Source of the DNA: Ascoidea rubescens DSM 1968
Lineage: Eukaryota; Ascomycota; Saccharomycetes; Ascoideales; Ascoideaceae
Direction: 5' to 3'
NCBI RefSeq assembly: GCF_001661345.1
Contig: NW_017962925.1
Coordinates: 186,001-250,000 of the forward strand
DNA: 64,000 nucleotides
The notes under the pieces were generated by a model. It ran no database searches and had not been told where the DNA came from. It was given only the letters and a program-made list of their open reading frames with translations. Position numbers and translations under genes: made by a program. Below, one piece after another: positions 1-10,776 of this stretch. Within the stretch, counting starts at the first letter, position 1; each line of letters starts with the position of its first letter.

Positions 1-20
1 CAAAGCAATAATTATTGAAA

Positions 21-572
21 ATGGTTAGAAAGCTCAAATATCATGAACAAAAACTTTTGAAAAGAACCGATTTTCTCTCCTGGAAGCAGGATAAGGGCCA
101 TCGTGACACTCAAGTTATGAGAACATATCACATACAAAACAGAGAAGACTATCATAAATATAACAAAATATGTGGTGATATAAGAAAATTGGCTCATCAT
201 CTTTCTTTATTGCCTTCTGATGATCTGGTGAGAATAAAACACGAACAGCTATTAATGGAAAAACTATATGCAATGGGGATAATAGCGACAAAATCAAAGA
301 TTTCTGATTTGGAGAATAAAATAACTGTTTCTGCAATGGCTAGAAGAAGAATTCCTGTTGTAATGACAAGATTAAAGATGGCTGAAAATTTGAAAGATGC
401 AACAACTTTTATTGAGCAAGGTCATGTCAGAGTGGGTCCTAACGTTATAACTGATCCTGCTTATTTGGTGACAAGAACCATGGAAGACTATCTTACTTGG
501 GTCAATACAAGTAAAATTCGTCGTAATTTACTTAACTTCAAAAACCAATTGGATGATTTTGAATTTTCATAA
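21..572 (+). CDS. IMP3: U3 snoRNP protein Imp3 (S4 domain)
   Basis: The 183-residue product matches Imp3 end to end, including the N-terminal MVRKLKYHEQKLL block, the HRDTQVMRTYHIQNRED block and the C-terminal DDFEFS. Imp3 is a component of the U3 snoRNP in the small-subunit processome and helps pair U3 snoRNA with pre-rRNA in the nucleolus. The S4-type RNA-binding segment lies around residues 108-165 (RRIPVVMTRLKMAE, then FIEQGHVRVGPNVI). Length is the same as the S. cerevisiae protein. The ATG at 21 is chosen because family homology starts exactly there; only 20 bases precede it, so its promoter is outside the window. One in-frame CTG codon falls at a non-conserved site (DDLVR). Confidence 0.97.
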   Translation: MVRKLKYHEQKLLKRTDFLSWKQDKGHRDTQVMRTYHIQNREDYHKYNKICGDIRKLAHHLSLLPSDDLVRIKHEQLLMEKLYAMGIIATKSKISDLENKITVSAMARRRIPVVMTRLKMAENLKDATTFIEQGHVRVGPNVITDPAYLVTRTMEDYLTWVNTSKIRRNLLNFKNQLDDFEFS

Positions 573-1112
573 ATTCACAAAGGGTTTTATTTTTTATTTC
601 AAAATCAGTTTATTAATAAATTTTTTATTGGATTTATTTATTTAAGGTGCTATATAACATAAATCTACTTTTTAGTGAATTTTTTTGAAAAATCTAACAA
701 AATAAAACAAAAAAAACAAAAAAAAACAGTAAAACAAAAAACAGTAAAATAAGAAATAGTAAAAGAGTAAAAGAGTAAAATTGAAAAAACAAAAAGAATC
801 CTAGAATTAAAACAAGAAATGAATGAAAGGAAAAAATTATGATCTAGAAATACCACTACAAGTTAATTTTTAAAGAAAAACAACTAGTAATAAATGCCAA
901 CTTTTCTAAACAGCGATAAATAAAATTTCTTTCAGAAACATAAAAAAAAACACAAAATTCAAAAAATAAATGCATAATATATAATAAAGAAACAAATAAT
1001 TTCAAGCAACTAAAAAAGATAAAAAGATAATTATTAATACCATCTAAAATTGGATATGGGATACTAAAACTGTAAATATAAAAAATAAAATAGAATAAAA
1101 AAGTTGGATTAA
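573..1112. other. Convergent intergenic gap, AT-rich, no gene
   Basis: This gap lies between the 3' ends of IMP3 and the SKG6-like gene. It is A-rich on the plus strand from about 690 to 850, with runs of AAAACA/AAAACAGT and AAAGAGT type. I see no coding signal or structured RNA; it probably holds the two 3' UTRs and terminators. Confidence 0.6.
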
Positions 1113-3548
1113 TCAAAAATTAGAATTCATCAATTCATTCCTTAGATTTCTATCATTCATTTTTTTCTTTTTTGGATTTCCAGATGGTAAACTGCCAGGA
1201 ATATTTGCAGCGACTTCATTTTCATTTATATTTGCCATTTTTTTCCCATTAGTAACTGTGCCAGCAGGTTTATACTTTTTTGAAGTACCAAACTCAGTGG
1301 TATTAAACATAACCACACTTGATCTGCTAACTTGGGAAGCTGATAAATTTCCACCATTTTCTTGACTAGCAGTACTTGTTGAAGTATTAATACTCGTACT
1401 GGAGACATTAGGAAAATGGCTAAGACTTGGTGATCCACTTCCAATTCTTGGGGATTTTTGAGACCATACATCAGAATGATCTATTGGAACAAAAGGTTTT
1501 AGAGCCAAATTATTTGGGTTTGGGGTTCCTTTTACCTTAACAACTGCCTGAAACTCTGTGAATGTCGAAGAGGCAGATTCTTTTAAATTAGACGCTGAGG
1601 GTAATTTTTTTAAAGGTTGTAAAGGTTTTAAAGGCTTAAGAATAGGTTTGGATGGCTTAGTAGAGGTGAAATTCTGTTGATGTGGTTGAGGACTAGTTTG
1701 ATATGGATTTGCTACTGGAGGATAAGGGAGATACTGTGAAGATGGATTTGAGTTGATAGGTGGAGTGTAGGAATTATCAGTGGGTCTGCTATTATCTTGA
1801 TTAGGTAAATATTGTTGTTCTGGCACTAATTGGTTTTGATATTGGTTTTTTGAGTAATTTTGTTGAGGTTGTGGGTTATATTGGTAATTGTTGGCATCTT
1901 GTAGTTGTTGTTGGTGGGATTGATCTTGTTGTTGATATTGATAAGAAGAATCATTATTTGTGTTATATGGAGGATAAGACTGTGGGATTTGATAGTTTTG
2001 ATTGTTTATTTTGTTATTCATAACATTTGATTGGTGGATTTGAACATCAGATGGGATAGGGATTGGGTTTTGATCAAGGTTGTGGTCATTTGGATGGTTT
2101 TGGATTTTTATGGAATTTTGTCTATCGAAATAGATATTATAAACACTTTTAAGTCTTTTGAATTTTTCCTTTTCTTCTTCAGTTAGAGAAGGGTCGTTTA
2201 GGTTGATTTGGTTATATTTTTCAGGGTCATAGCCATCGGGAATATTGATTTTGACAGATTTTTTGATTTTAGGTTTTGAATCAGTTTCATTTTGGGGCTC
2301 ATTTTGAGTTTCATTTTGAATTTCATTATTGTAATCGTCGTTTGGATAATTGGTAGTGGTCATAGAGTTAGAAGATAGATCTTCTTGAACGTTTCTGGGT
2401 GTTTCTAGTAAGATCTCTTCAAATGGGTTTGATTTATTATCGTGATTTAAAGTAAGCGAGTCGTTAATTTTGTGGCGAATAAAGTTATTATCATTATAAT
2501 TTTGGAACTTGTTGTTATGAATTGAGATGGAATCTGTATCTGAAGATGAGTCAACAGCGGTGTTGGAGCTTTCAGTTGATAATTTACTTTGACTGTTTTT
2601 ATTATGGGAGAGGTTTCTTTCGTTGTGGTTTAAATTGATTTTATTGTTTTTAATATCGCTACTTGAAACGGATTGTTTTAGAGTAGAAGGAGAATGAGAT
2701 GAAGTTGATATTGAGTTTGCAAGGGAGACTGGATTTGAATTTCTTGAGGAAGGGTTTAGTAAGTTTGTTTGGGAGTTTAAAGGGCTAAGTGATTTGAAGT
2801 TGGAGAAGGAAGAGTTTCTGCTATTGGCATTAAAACCAGGACTCAAAGTTGGAGAGTTACCATAAGCAGAATAGTGAGTACCTAGAGCCTTAGCGTATTC
2901 GTCTAAGTAGACTCTCGAATCAGATAAACCAGATTCAGGTAATATGACAGTGTCATATTTGAAGGTATGAATGGAGGCATTATCGTTGAAGGATGTGTTT
3001 ATGTTTAGCTTCCTTGGGTTGATATTTAATTCGTCAGACAGTGGGTTTGGATTTGGATTTGAATCTGAATTTGAATTTGGATTCAAATTCAAATTCAGAT
3101 TCTTTTTATCGTTGTGGAGATTATTTATGGCATTGTTCATATTAATCTGCGAATTTCTTCTCAGATGAAGATTTGGGACAGAGGGATAATCTGGCAAATT
3201 TGTGACATCGTTGTTAGCAAAATCAGGGTCTTCAAGAAACTCTTTTTCTTCCTTCTTATTTTTCTGTAGATTTTTGATTAAAAAGAAACCCAAGAAGGCA
3301 AGAATAAGAAAAATGGGAATACCAACAGCCAAACCGACAGTCAAGCCCGTAGTATCAGAGGGAACTTCGCACTTTTGGGAATTATTATTCTTGTCAGAGC
3401 AAGAGTTGTCATCGTCATCATCATCGTCTTTGGCTCGTTTAATCAAGTGGTGTATTACAGCTGGATCGAGAAGACCATTGTAAAAATTTGAAAGTGGGAA
3501 ATCAAAGTTTTTTCTGTGATGTAGAAGCTCCAATATACCACCAGGCAT
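1113..3548 (-). CDS. SKG6/TOS2-like single-pass membrane protein
   Basis: The 811-residue protein has a short N-terminal part with an Asp run (41-47), one hydrophobic helix (about 68-91, GLAVGIPIFLILAFLGFFLI), then a juxtamembrane stretch KNLQKNKKEEKE followed by DPDF and LPDYPS. That order is characteristic of the fungal SKG6/TOS2 transmembrane family, whose members act at polarised growth and bud-neck sites. The rest is low-complexity, rich in Asn, Ser and Gln, with a C-terminal LPSASNLKESASSTFTEF block like that of Skg6/Tos2. There is no cleaved signal peptide, so topology would rest on the single helix (type III-like). I cannot tell SKG6 from TOS2. The ATG at 3548 is the first in the open frame. 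Confidence 0.72.
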   Translation of the reverse strand: MPGGILELLHHRKNFDFPLSNFYNGLLDPAVIHHLIKRAKDDDDDDDNSCSDKNNNSQKCEVPSDTTGLTVGLAVGIPIFLILAFLGFFLIKNLQKNKKEEKEFLEDPDFANNDVTNLPDYPSVPNLHLRRNSQINMNNAINNLHNDKKNLNLNLNPNSNSDSNPNPNPLSDELNINPRKLNINTSFNDNASIHTFKYDTVILPESGLSDSRVYLDEYAKALGTHYSAYGNSPTLSPGFNANSRNSSFSNFKSLSPLNSQTNLLNPSSRNSNPVSLANSISTSSHSPSTLKQSVSSSDIKNNKINLNHNERNLSHNKNSQSKLSTESSNTAVDSSSDTDSISIHNNKFQNYNDNNFIRHKINDSLTLNHDNKSNPFEEILLETPRNVQEDLSSNSMTTTNYPNDDYNNEIQNETQNEPQNETDSKPKIKKSVKINIPDGYDPEKYNQINLNDPSLTEEEKEKFKRLKSVYNIYFDRQNSIKIQNHPNDHNLDQNPIPIPSDVQIHQSNVMNNKINNQNYQIPQSYPPYNTNNDSSYQYQQQDQSHQQQLQDANNYQYNPQPQQNYSKNQYQNQLVPEQQYLPNQDNSRPTDNSYTPPINSNPSSQYLPYPPVANPYQTSPQPHQQNFTSTKPSKPILKPLKPLQPLKKLPSASNLKESASSTFTEFQAVVKVKGTPNPNNLALKPFVPIDHSDVWSQKSPRIGSGSPSLSHFPNVSSTSINTSTSTASQENGGNLSASQVSRSSVVMFNTTEFGTSKKYKPAGTVTNGKKMANINENEVAANIPGSLPSGNPKKKKMNDRNLRNELMNSNF

Positions 3549-4358
3549 CTTGCAATATTGACTGTGTAGCAGACAGTGAAAAGAAATTCCAGGAACCTTA
3601 AGACAGATTGGAAGGACTGAAGAAGGTTGAGTATTGAGTATCGAATAAGAAAAGTATTTAACCAGTTTTTCTTGGAAAAAAGCAGAGGGCTGTCACAAAA
3701 AATGGCAAACAAAAAGATGGAAAGAAAAGTGACAGACAGAGCTGAGACAGAAGATGATAAGGGAATGGTAAGCACCAGAAAAGAGCCCAGCAGAAATCTG
3801 GCTGCAGCAGTTATAAGAAGCCTGGAAGAGGAAACCAGCCCTGAGCCAGAAGCAGCCAGCGCCCTCTGCTGCCTGTGGCGGTGCTGCTGCCTGTGGTGGT
3901 TCTGCTGCTGGAACCTCTGCAGGTTTAAAGTTGTCTTTCTCATTCTTCTGCTCGACCAGAATTTGGCTAGTAGAGGTATCGCGCTTATCAATCTGTTTCA
4001 CCACATCGCTCCGTCACACATCACTTCCGATCTAGACCCTCGCTCTCCAGGTCCTCGTCCCTCCGCTCTTTTGTACCGCCGCCTATTGTGTTCTTTGTGG
4101 TCCGTCCCTCTTACCGTTTCTAATGAGCTGCTCCATTCGTTTCTATTTATAAACCGCTCCCTCGCGGACTTGCTTGATTTCCACCCATCTGCCGAGTGCC
4201 GCGCTGGTTCCGCTGCACTGCATACATACACGCAGAAATGCAGTGCGCTTGCTGCCAGATGCGGTTATGAACGCATGTCTCGGTGTTTGTGTTTGACGTT
4301 TCTATTGCCAAGTGTACACAGATCTGCACCGAACATGCCTGCCAAAACAACAATAGGA
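3549..4358. promoter_or_regulatory. Upstream region of the SKG6-like gene with GC-rich island
   Basis: The region separates the start of the SKG6-like gene from the 3' end of the next minus-strand gene, so it should contain the SKG6-like promoter. From about 3750 to 4350 the base composition changes sharply to GC-rich with many CTG/CAG triplets, unlike the flanking DNA. Open frames here on both strands have no family resemblance and use CTG freely, unlike real genes in this window. I treat it as non-coding. Confidence 0.55.
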
Positions 4359-6053
4359 CTATGTCATCTGCTCAAGGAACTCTTCAAATCCTTCTGGCTC
4401 CTTTTGCACTTTGCTCAAGATGTTTTCGCTCAATATCCGGATGAGCTCCAATAGCTCATTCCGGTCTTTCACCACAAGCTTGTCGAGCTCCAACATATTC
4501 AACACAACTTCCTTTGCATTGCTTAACTGGTCAAGCTGCTGGAATGTTTTATAGGCTTCAATCTCCCCTTCTATTGAGGAATAGCTTTTCTTGCTTACCA
4601 CTATCAACTTGCAGCCCAACTCTCTTGCAATCTTAATCAATGCCTCGCTGTTCCTGTTTCTTTCAATAATAACATATTTTATATAATGAACCTGATCATT
4701 TTTCTTGATGAAAAAATCTTTGAAACTTTTGTTCCTTATCTTTGTGGCTTCTTTTTTAATATCTAGTTTCGAATTTTTCAAAAATAACGGATCAGAAACA
4801 TTGACAACTTGTTCCTTTTCTGGTATAATAGACATTTTATTTTTATAATATGCTCTTTTATAAGTCAGCACAGGGTTTTTTTTATCAACTTTCAAAAACA
4901 ATGATTTAGTTAATGGATCTACTTTAATTAGACTTTTCAATAATTCCTTGAAATTATACACATTGAATTTAACTCCAAAATCACTTATCAATAATCCAAA
5001 TTCACATTTGTTATTGCTCTTATTAATTTCTTTGATGATTTTTTTATTAATTTCCCTAATTCCAAAAATCTCCCTTTGCAATCTATAGTGTATCTCTTTA
5101 ATGAATAAATACTCACAAAATGGTCTGTTCATAGACATTACTTTTGTACAATACCTACCATCACCTTTTTTATAAAGTAGATCAAAGACTGCAAGTGGAT
5201 TAACCTTACTTGTCCTTGAATAGATATTTCTAAAAATATCCTGCTTTAGTATATCTAAAACTCGAAATATTTGGACAACATTATTCTCATTCACATTTGT
5301 ACTCACATCTTCATTCATTTTTATGGAAAATACTTTTTCTTCACTCTCTTTAATTGTTATCTCCAATAGTTCCATTATTTCCAATAACAATTTATAATCA
5401 ATCTCCTTCCAATAATATTCGAAATTAACATCAAAATGTTTCAATAATGGGAAGTCATTAAACTGAATTTGATTCTCACAATATAATCTTTCTCCAACCT
5501 CCTTTAAAACTTGATTAAAGTATATTCCCATTGACCCAAAATTATTAAATACAATTGAATCCTCAATTAAAAATTGAAATACTATATCATTATTCTTAGT
5601 AGTAATGGTGGTACCAGTGGTACTAGCAGTGGTACTAGCAGTATTACTTGTATCACCATCATTATTATTTAATTTGCTATGACTATTATGATCAATACCC
5701 ATCCTATTTCCCTTTACCTCATTTCTCGCCATCTCATTTCTCTTTACCCCTTCTTTTTCTTGTAAACTCCTTACTGTTTTTTGCCTAACACTTTCAACTC
5801 TCTGCTTAAGATTTTCAATGCTCTCCTTATTCATTTGAAGATATGAATTAACTTCTCGGTTAAACCTTCTGAGATGTATTATAGGATCAACTGGATAAAA
5901 ATCCATCAAATCTCTTTCAAATCTTTTAAAATCATATTCAACGTTTTCATAAACTTGACTTTTGTAACGCTTCAATTCTCTTGGTCGCAAACATTCTCTT
6001 ATATTCTCTTTTATTACTATCCCCAATAGTTTTGCTCCTGCTTTGAAAACCAT
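4359..6053 (-). CDS. Unrecognised 564-residue protein
   Basis: This is a long uninterrupted frame with codon use like its neighbours, so it is very likely a gene, but I do not recognise the family. Residues 1-20 (MVFKAGAKLLGIVIKENIRE) could form a short amphipathic, possibly mitochondrial, leader. A charged helix likely to be a coiled coil follows at about 75-108. Residues about 135-155 are a Thr/Ser/Asn linker (repeated ASTT/TTGTTI). The second half is a basic, globular-looking region ending in alternating Leu/Glu helices. There are no membrane spans and no obvious catalytic motif. The basic, mixed-helix nature would suit an organellar RNA-processing or translation factor, but that is a guess. 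The start at 6053 is the first ATG. Confidence 0.7.
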   Translation of the reverse strand: MVFKAGAKLLGIVIKENIRECLRPRELKRYKSQVYENVEYDFKRFERDLMDFYPVDPIIHLRRFNREVNSYLQMNKESIENLKQRVESVRQKTVRSLQEKEGVKRNEMARNEVKGNRMGIDHNSHSKLNNNDGDTSNTASTTASTTGTTITTKNNDIVFQFLIEDSIVFNNFGSMGIYFNQVLKEVGERLYCENQIQFNDFPLLKHFDVNFEYYWKEIDYKLLLEIMELLEITIKESEEKVFSIKMNEDVSTNVNENNVVQIFRVLDILKQDIFRNIYSRTSKVNPLAVFDLLYKKGDGRYCTKVMSMNRPFCEYLFIKEIHYRLQREIFGIREINKKIIKEINKSNNKCEFGLLISDFGVKFNVYNFKELLKSLIKVDPLTKSLFLKVDKKNPVLTYKRAYYKNKMSIIPEKEQVVNVSDPLFLKNSKLDIKKEATKIRNKSFKDFFIKKNDQVHYIKYVIIERNRNSEALIKIARELGCKLIVVSKKSYSSIEGEIEAYKTFQQLDQLSNAKEVVLNMLELDKLVVKDRNELLELIRILSENILSKVQKEPEGFEEFLEQMT

Positions 6054-6363
6054 CGCCTTTTATTTCCAGTTCATCTCTCCAATTTGCCCTCGTTTCTCCA
6101 ATAAAAATTCAGAAATTCAAAATTTACTGCAATAAATATCCCCCTCCGAATGAATCGAACCCACTACAAATCCAATCTAACAAAAACATGATACCAATCT
6201 AAATCTCTATTTCACATTCAATATATAATATATCAAGAAAAAAAAAATCAATGAGGCAAAATCGCAATAAAAAAAATGAATTAATTAAAATTTAATAACT
6301 TGAATAAAAAAACGCAACAAAATAAAACAAAAAAAATAAAAAAAATAATAATTTTTAACATTA
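6054..6363. other. Intergenic gap between PHO81 and the 564-residue gene
   Basis: AT-rich, with A-runs near the PHO81 stop. It must contain the PHO81 terminator and the promoter of the downstream minus-strand gene. A GAATCGAACC string near 6151-6160 resembles a reversed tRNA B box, but no T-stem or acceptor stem can be formed around it. Confidence 0.5.
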
Positions 6364-9300
6364 CTACATATCAATAGCATCTTTGAAACTTAATACATTG
6401 TTTATTCTCATCCCGTTTATATCGGAATGAAAGTAATCCTCAATATCAATATCACCTAATGACAAAATAGCCTTGTTAACTTCTTCAACGTGCTGATTGT
6501 CTTCTGCACTGTCTAATTGAAAATTCATGTTATCATCTTCAATTTCTCCCTCAAAATCAATATCCATATCCACCGTAGAAACAACTTCATTTTTAATATC
6601 ATTCTTTAATTTTAAATCAGCATCGTCTTTGGATGCTACTAAAATCAACTCCCTTGACCTTATACTTGGAATTAAATCAGGTATCAAACTCAATATCTTA
6701 GAAGGCAACATAATCCCCAACAAATTGTTCATTGTTGAAAATTTAATAGCTTCTTTAATAGACCTAGTTGCTGGATCTTCAAACACCTCTTCTTCGATTT
6801 GATTTCCATGTGCTGTCGTAAGCTTGAATTCCTTTTCAGTTGGATTATATCTAATCCCTCCCATATTAAACAACACCGGGAAATTTGGTTGTTTCCAATT
6901 AAATATTGTACAAACAGTTGGATTGTAGGACGAAAAAATAATAGATCTCGCCTTATTAGTAAATACATTTGTGGCTTCCTTTTCTCCTAATCTTACATGT
7001 TCAAATATTATAGTTAAAATAGAATCAATAAAGTTGTTCAAATTAACATCGTTGACTTTATTCACATAATTTTGTTGAAAACTTGGAATTGGTGAACTAA
7101 TAGAGTATATTTTAACAAAATTTTTAATTTCAAAAATAGTTGGATAAATAATTTCAAGATTAAGTGAGATTTCATTAGATAATTTCTCAAGAATAAATTC
7201 CAATGGTAAATAACAATTTTCAATAATTTTTTGAATCTCTTTGATAACATATAATGAATTTGGTGTTTTTGAAAAATTAGATAATAATTTGCCAACTTCT
7301 TCAAGGTTATAATGATTTTTAGTAAGTTTCAATAAATCTGAATAATTTAAATTGATAAGATTGATTTCAATGCCATTTTCAGCAGAAATAGTATTTCTAG
7401 GACAGATAACAGGCCTTCCATCATTTAATAAACAAACGTTTAATTTTAAAAAATAGCCAGATAATGAAGATGCAGTAACAAATGACAAAAAAGATGTTGT
7501 CGTTAAACTCTTTGTCGTTGTAGAAAAATTACTTATTGTAGCACTAATGCTATTATTGTTATTTGCATTATTATCTGTTGTTTTCCAATAAGTATCATAT
7601 TTAGTAATTTCTAAAGGCACGCCAGGGTATGGGTAAATTATTTGATACCTAAAATTAATTTCACCAATATTTTTCAATCTAGAATCAAATAACGGCAATA
7701 TAATTTCACCTGTTCCATCTAAATTTATTGAACTATTGTTAGAATTGAGAAATAAGTTTGATAATGCGGTTGTTTTTGCTATCAATTTGGTTCCAAAAGT
7801 TGGAAATAATTCAAAATCAATAGAAAAATGTTCATCGATATCGTCGATTTGGAATAAAACAAATTTATCGTTATCACTTATTGGCCATAATAAATTTCTT
7901 GGGATTAAATCCGTTGCCTTTGAACTTAGAGTTATTCTACCTGGAATTAAACTTATATCAGGAACACTTAAATATGAATCAAAATTAAAATTACTGTTAA
8001 ATAGTAAATCATATTGTCTTTTTTTGAAAAATTTAATTGAATCTTTATTTGGAGGAAAAATTAATTGCAAAAAGATTTTCTTTTCAAGGAAATTGTGACC
8101 ATATTTACGCAAGGGAATAATTGGTGGGGGTAAAGATAAATCAGGAATTGAATCGAAATTTATAGGTAGTTGCATTAAGTTATCCTTTGGAGTTAAAAAA
8201 TTTGATGTTGAGCTTGGTACTGAATTTGGTGACTTAACAAAATCATTTTTATTTTCGGCATTTTTTGTCATTTTAACATAATCTGCGATTGTTATTGGTT
8301 TATTTTTTGGGGTGGGTATATTTGAAGGGGAAGATGTTGTGTTTGGATTTATATTTATTGGAGGCGGCATATTTGAAGCATCTAACAAGACGTTAAAAAC
8401 TTTAACATGGCCTTCCCAAGCAGCATAATAAAGGGGAGTATAACCATCATGATCTTTAAGTGAGATTGAAGCACCATTTTTGATCAATTTTTTTGCGGTT
8501 CTAGCATGTCCATAGCTGGCAGCATAGAAGATGGGAGTCCATTTATTAAAAGAGTCAAATTGATTTGGGAGTGAACCGGCCGAGGAAATTAATAAATCGA
8601 CAATTTGATAGTGACCTTTAATAGCTAGGGTATGTAAAGGAAATAAACCTTGAACATTTTTTGAATGTTTAGAGATAATAGAGGAGTAATTTTCATCTAA
8701 TAGCATTTTAATAATTTCGTAGTTGCCAAATTCACAAGCATAATTTAGAGCTAAATATTTCGGTATATCGATTTCGTCTTGAGGTTTTAGTTTTCCATCC
8801 ACACTTTTAATTGAAGGCTGAGGTTTGTTTTGAGATTCTTGAGATTTTTCTTGAGATTTTTCTAGAGGTTTTTCTTGAAAGATTTCTTGATTATGTTTAT
8901 TCAAGGAGAAATCTAGAATTAATTTCATGCAATTTAAATGGTTATTAGCTATTGTCAATAGTAGAGGAGTTAAAGAATTGTGATCAGTGATTGAACAATT
9001 TGGGTAATTTTGTAATAACGTTGGGATTAGATCGATTCTACCATATTGACAAGCATAATGTAGAGGAATTTTGCCATTACTATCAGTCATTTTTAGTAGA
9101 TTTAAGAGAGAGCCGTTTTGAGACTTAGCTTTATTTAAGATTATATTTAGTAGGAATAATCTTGATTTATCAGGATTGAAATCCTTAAATTTTATGCAGC
9201 TTGATATTTGATGTAAGAAGTTTTTATTTGTGATTGTATCGATATAGTTGAAATTAAAGTCAATAAAATTTTGAAAGAAGTTATAAAATTCTTGCAAATA

Positions 9301-10323
9301 TAAATCCAAGACAGAAGTTGAAATGGATAAGAAAAAGATTTTTGTTAAATTTTCAGGTTTATTATAGTTTGATAGTTTATTGAGCCAGTTTTTAAGATGA
9401 ATTTGTTCGTTATTATTGGAAAGGGATATATTTACAAATTCTGAATATAATTCATCAGTTTCTCTATTATTATCATCGTTGCTAATGAAGTTGTTTTCAT
9501 TGTTTTTATTGATGATGTTGTTGTTGTTGAATAGTAGTGTGTTATTGGATTGATTAGGTTGAGTTGTGAATAATAGGTTTTCACCATCAGAATAAGCTTC
9601 TAGTTCTAGTAGAGAGTTTGCTACCAAGTCACTGAGCTGATTGATTTCATCTCGATGAAAAACTGGTTGAACATTTATGGTGGTTGAGATATAGATTTCC
9701 TGTAGATGAGATTTTGATCTTTTATCCCATTTTTTCAAGATTTTTCTAAAGCCAGTTTCGTTTAGTTCAACAAATTGAGACAAACGATCTAAATCTCTAT
9801 TAAATTTTTGAAAGTTTCTTACCAAGTTTTTAAAGGAGATTGATTTTGAGGTGTTATCAATTGGTAATGGGTCATTATTGTTTAATAAATTTGAGGTATT
9901 TTTGTTATTGTTAATAGTGTTATTGTTATCGTTATAGTTATCGTTATTATTTTTGTTGTTGTTGTTATTATTATTGCTATTGTTTGTTGATATATTGTTA
10001 TTTAGTAATAAATTATTCTTTTCAGATAATAAGATATCCAATTTTAGTTTTAAATCAGCTTCTTTTTCGATATAAAAACTGTTAACTTTTTCCAATTCTC
10101 TTTCAATTCTGAAAAAGAAACTGGCGTTATTTTCTTGTAAGATTTTCCCAACTTCGTTATTATTGAAATCGATTTTACCATTTTTGTCTAAAAATTGAGT
10201 TTGGGTGAAATTGACAGTAGCTAGGGACTTGATTAGCTTTTTAAGAGCTTTATAATTCATAAAATAAGGAAGATATTCAGGTAATTCCAATTTCCTTGAT
10301 TCCAAGTACTTTCCATATTTCAT
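6364..10323 (-). CDS. PHO81: Pho81-type CDK inhibitor, SPX + ankyrin + GDPD-like
   Basis: The 1319-residue protein begins with an SPX domain (about 1-205: MKYGKYLESRKLELPEYLPY, then GFRKILKKWDKRSKS), interrupted by an Asn-rich loop (about 108-150). Six ankyrin-like repeats lie at about 412-650 (for example GKIPLHYACQYGRIDLI, GYTPLYYAAWEGHVKVF). A degenerate glycerophosphodiester phosphodiesterase-like region fills the C-terminal third. This order is that of Pho81, which inhibits the Pho80-Pho85 kinase when phosphate is scarce and so activates Pho4; SPX domains sense inositol pyrophosphates. S. cerevisiae Pho81 is somewhat shorter (1178 aa); the extra length is Asn-rich insert. The ATG at 10323 starts the SPX domain exactly. 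Pho4-type sites lie upstream (listed separately). Confidence 0.95.
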   Translation of the reverse strand: MKYGKYLESRKLELPEYLPYFMNYKALKKLIKSLATVNFTQTQFLDKNGKIDFNNNEVGKILQENNASFFFRIERELEKVNSFYIEKEADLKLKLDILLSEKNNLLLNNNISTNNSNNNNNNNKNNNDNYNDNNNTINNNKNTSNLLNNNDPLPIDNTSKSISFKNLVRNFQKFNRDLDRLSQFVELNETGFRKILKKWDKRSKSHLQEIYISTTINVQPVFHRDEINQLSDLVANSLLELEAYSDGENLLFTTQPNQSNNTLLFNNNNIINKNNENNFISNDDNNRETDELYSEFVNISLSNNNEQIHLKNWLNKLSNYNKPENLTKIFFLSISTSVLDLYLQEFYNFFQNFIDFNFNYIDTITNKNFLHQISSCIKFKDFNPDKSRLFLLNIILNKAKSQNGSLLNLLKMTDSNGKIPLHYACQYGRIDLIPTLLQNYPNCSITDHNSLTPLLLTIANNHLNCMKLILDFSLNKHNQEIFQEKPLEKSQEKSQESQNKPQPSIKSVDGKLKPQDEIDIPKYLALNYACEFGNYEIIKMLLDENYSSIISKHSKNVQGLFPLHTLAIKGHYQIVDLLISSAGSLPNQFDSFNKWTPIFYAASYGHARTAKKLIKNGASISLKDHDGYTPLYYAAWEGHVKVFNVLLDASNMPPPININPNTTSSPSNIPTPKNKPITIADYVKMTKNAENKNDFVKSPNSVPSSTSNFLTPKDNLMQLPINFDSIPDLSLPPPIIPLRKYGHNFLEKKIFLQLIFPPNKDSIKFFKKRQYDLLFNSNFNFDSYLSVPDISLIPGRITLSSKATDLIPRNLLWPISDNDKFVLFQIDDIDEHFSIDFELFPTFGTKLIAKTTALSNLFLNSNNSSINLDGTGEIILPLFDSRLKNIGEINFRYQIIYPYPGVPLEITKYDTYWKTTDNNANNNNSISATISNFSTTTKSLTTTSFLSFVTASSLSGYFLKLNVCLLNDGRPVICPRNTISAENGIEINLINLNYSDLLKLTKNHYNLEEVGKLLSNFSKTPNSLYVIKEIQKIIENCYLPLEFILEKLSNEISLNLEIIYPTIFEIKNFVKIYSISSPIPSFQQNYVNKVNDVNLNNFIDSILTIIFEHVRLGEKEATNVFTNKARSIIFSSYNPTVCTIFNWKQPNFPVLFNMGGIRYNPTEKEFKLTTAHGNQIEEEVFEDPATRSIKEAIKFSTMNNLLGIMLPSKILSLIPDLIPSIRSRELILVASKDDADLKLKNDIKNEVVSTVDMDIDFEGEIEDDNMNFQLDSAEDNQHVEEVNKAILSLGDIDIEDYFHSDINGMRINNVLSFKDAIDM

Positions 10324-10769
10324 TTTGTAAAAAAATAAAGTGGTAAATTGGTAAAATTAGAAATTGTGATATGGTTCGATAGACTGGATATTAAATATTT
10401 AATATTAAATAATATAAATGAAGATTTGTGTAATGATAGGAGAAGACCAAATAGTGTGTTATAGGACAAACTAAGTTATGAATTGCAAGTTATGTTGAGA
10501 TGAATAGCAGAGAATAATATAGGATTTTGATCTAAAATATATCAAACATACAAAGAAAACCGAAGCAGAAGGCAGCTGGAAGCAAATACCCGAGAGAGCA
10601 AAAGAAAAAAGGATATAAATGCAGCAAGTGGAAACAGCAAAGAGTCGATAGGCGGATTCTCCTGAGAAGAGTGTCAATTGGGTAACAGAGGCGATATGAT
10701 GGAGGAGACTGAGAAGAAGCAACGCAGCAACAGGGAGGTAACACAGAGGAAACAGAAACACCAGAGGAG

Positions 10770-10776
10770 CACGTGG
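10770..10776. promoter_or_regulatory. Candidate Pho4 site CACGTGG upstream of PHO81
   Basis: A CACGTG E-box followed by G lies about 450 bases upstream of the PHO81 start codon. CACGTGG resembles the high-affinity Pho4 site. In S. cerevisiae PHO81 is itself a Pho4 target, giving positive feedback; use here is inferred. Confidence 0.45.

Noticed and set aside
3627-4454. Long plus-strand open frame of 275 codons upstream of the SKG6-like gene
   Set aside because: It lies in a GC-rich, CTG-rich island, has no family resemblance, overlaps the end of the 564-residue gene and uses CTG freely, unlike real genes here.
6140-6215. Possible minus-strand tRNA (GGTTCGATTC-like string)
   Set aside because: The flanking bases cannot form a T-stem, and no matching acceptor or anticodon arms are present.
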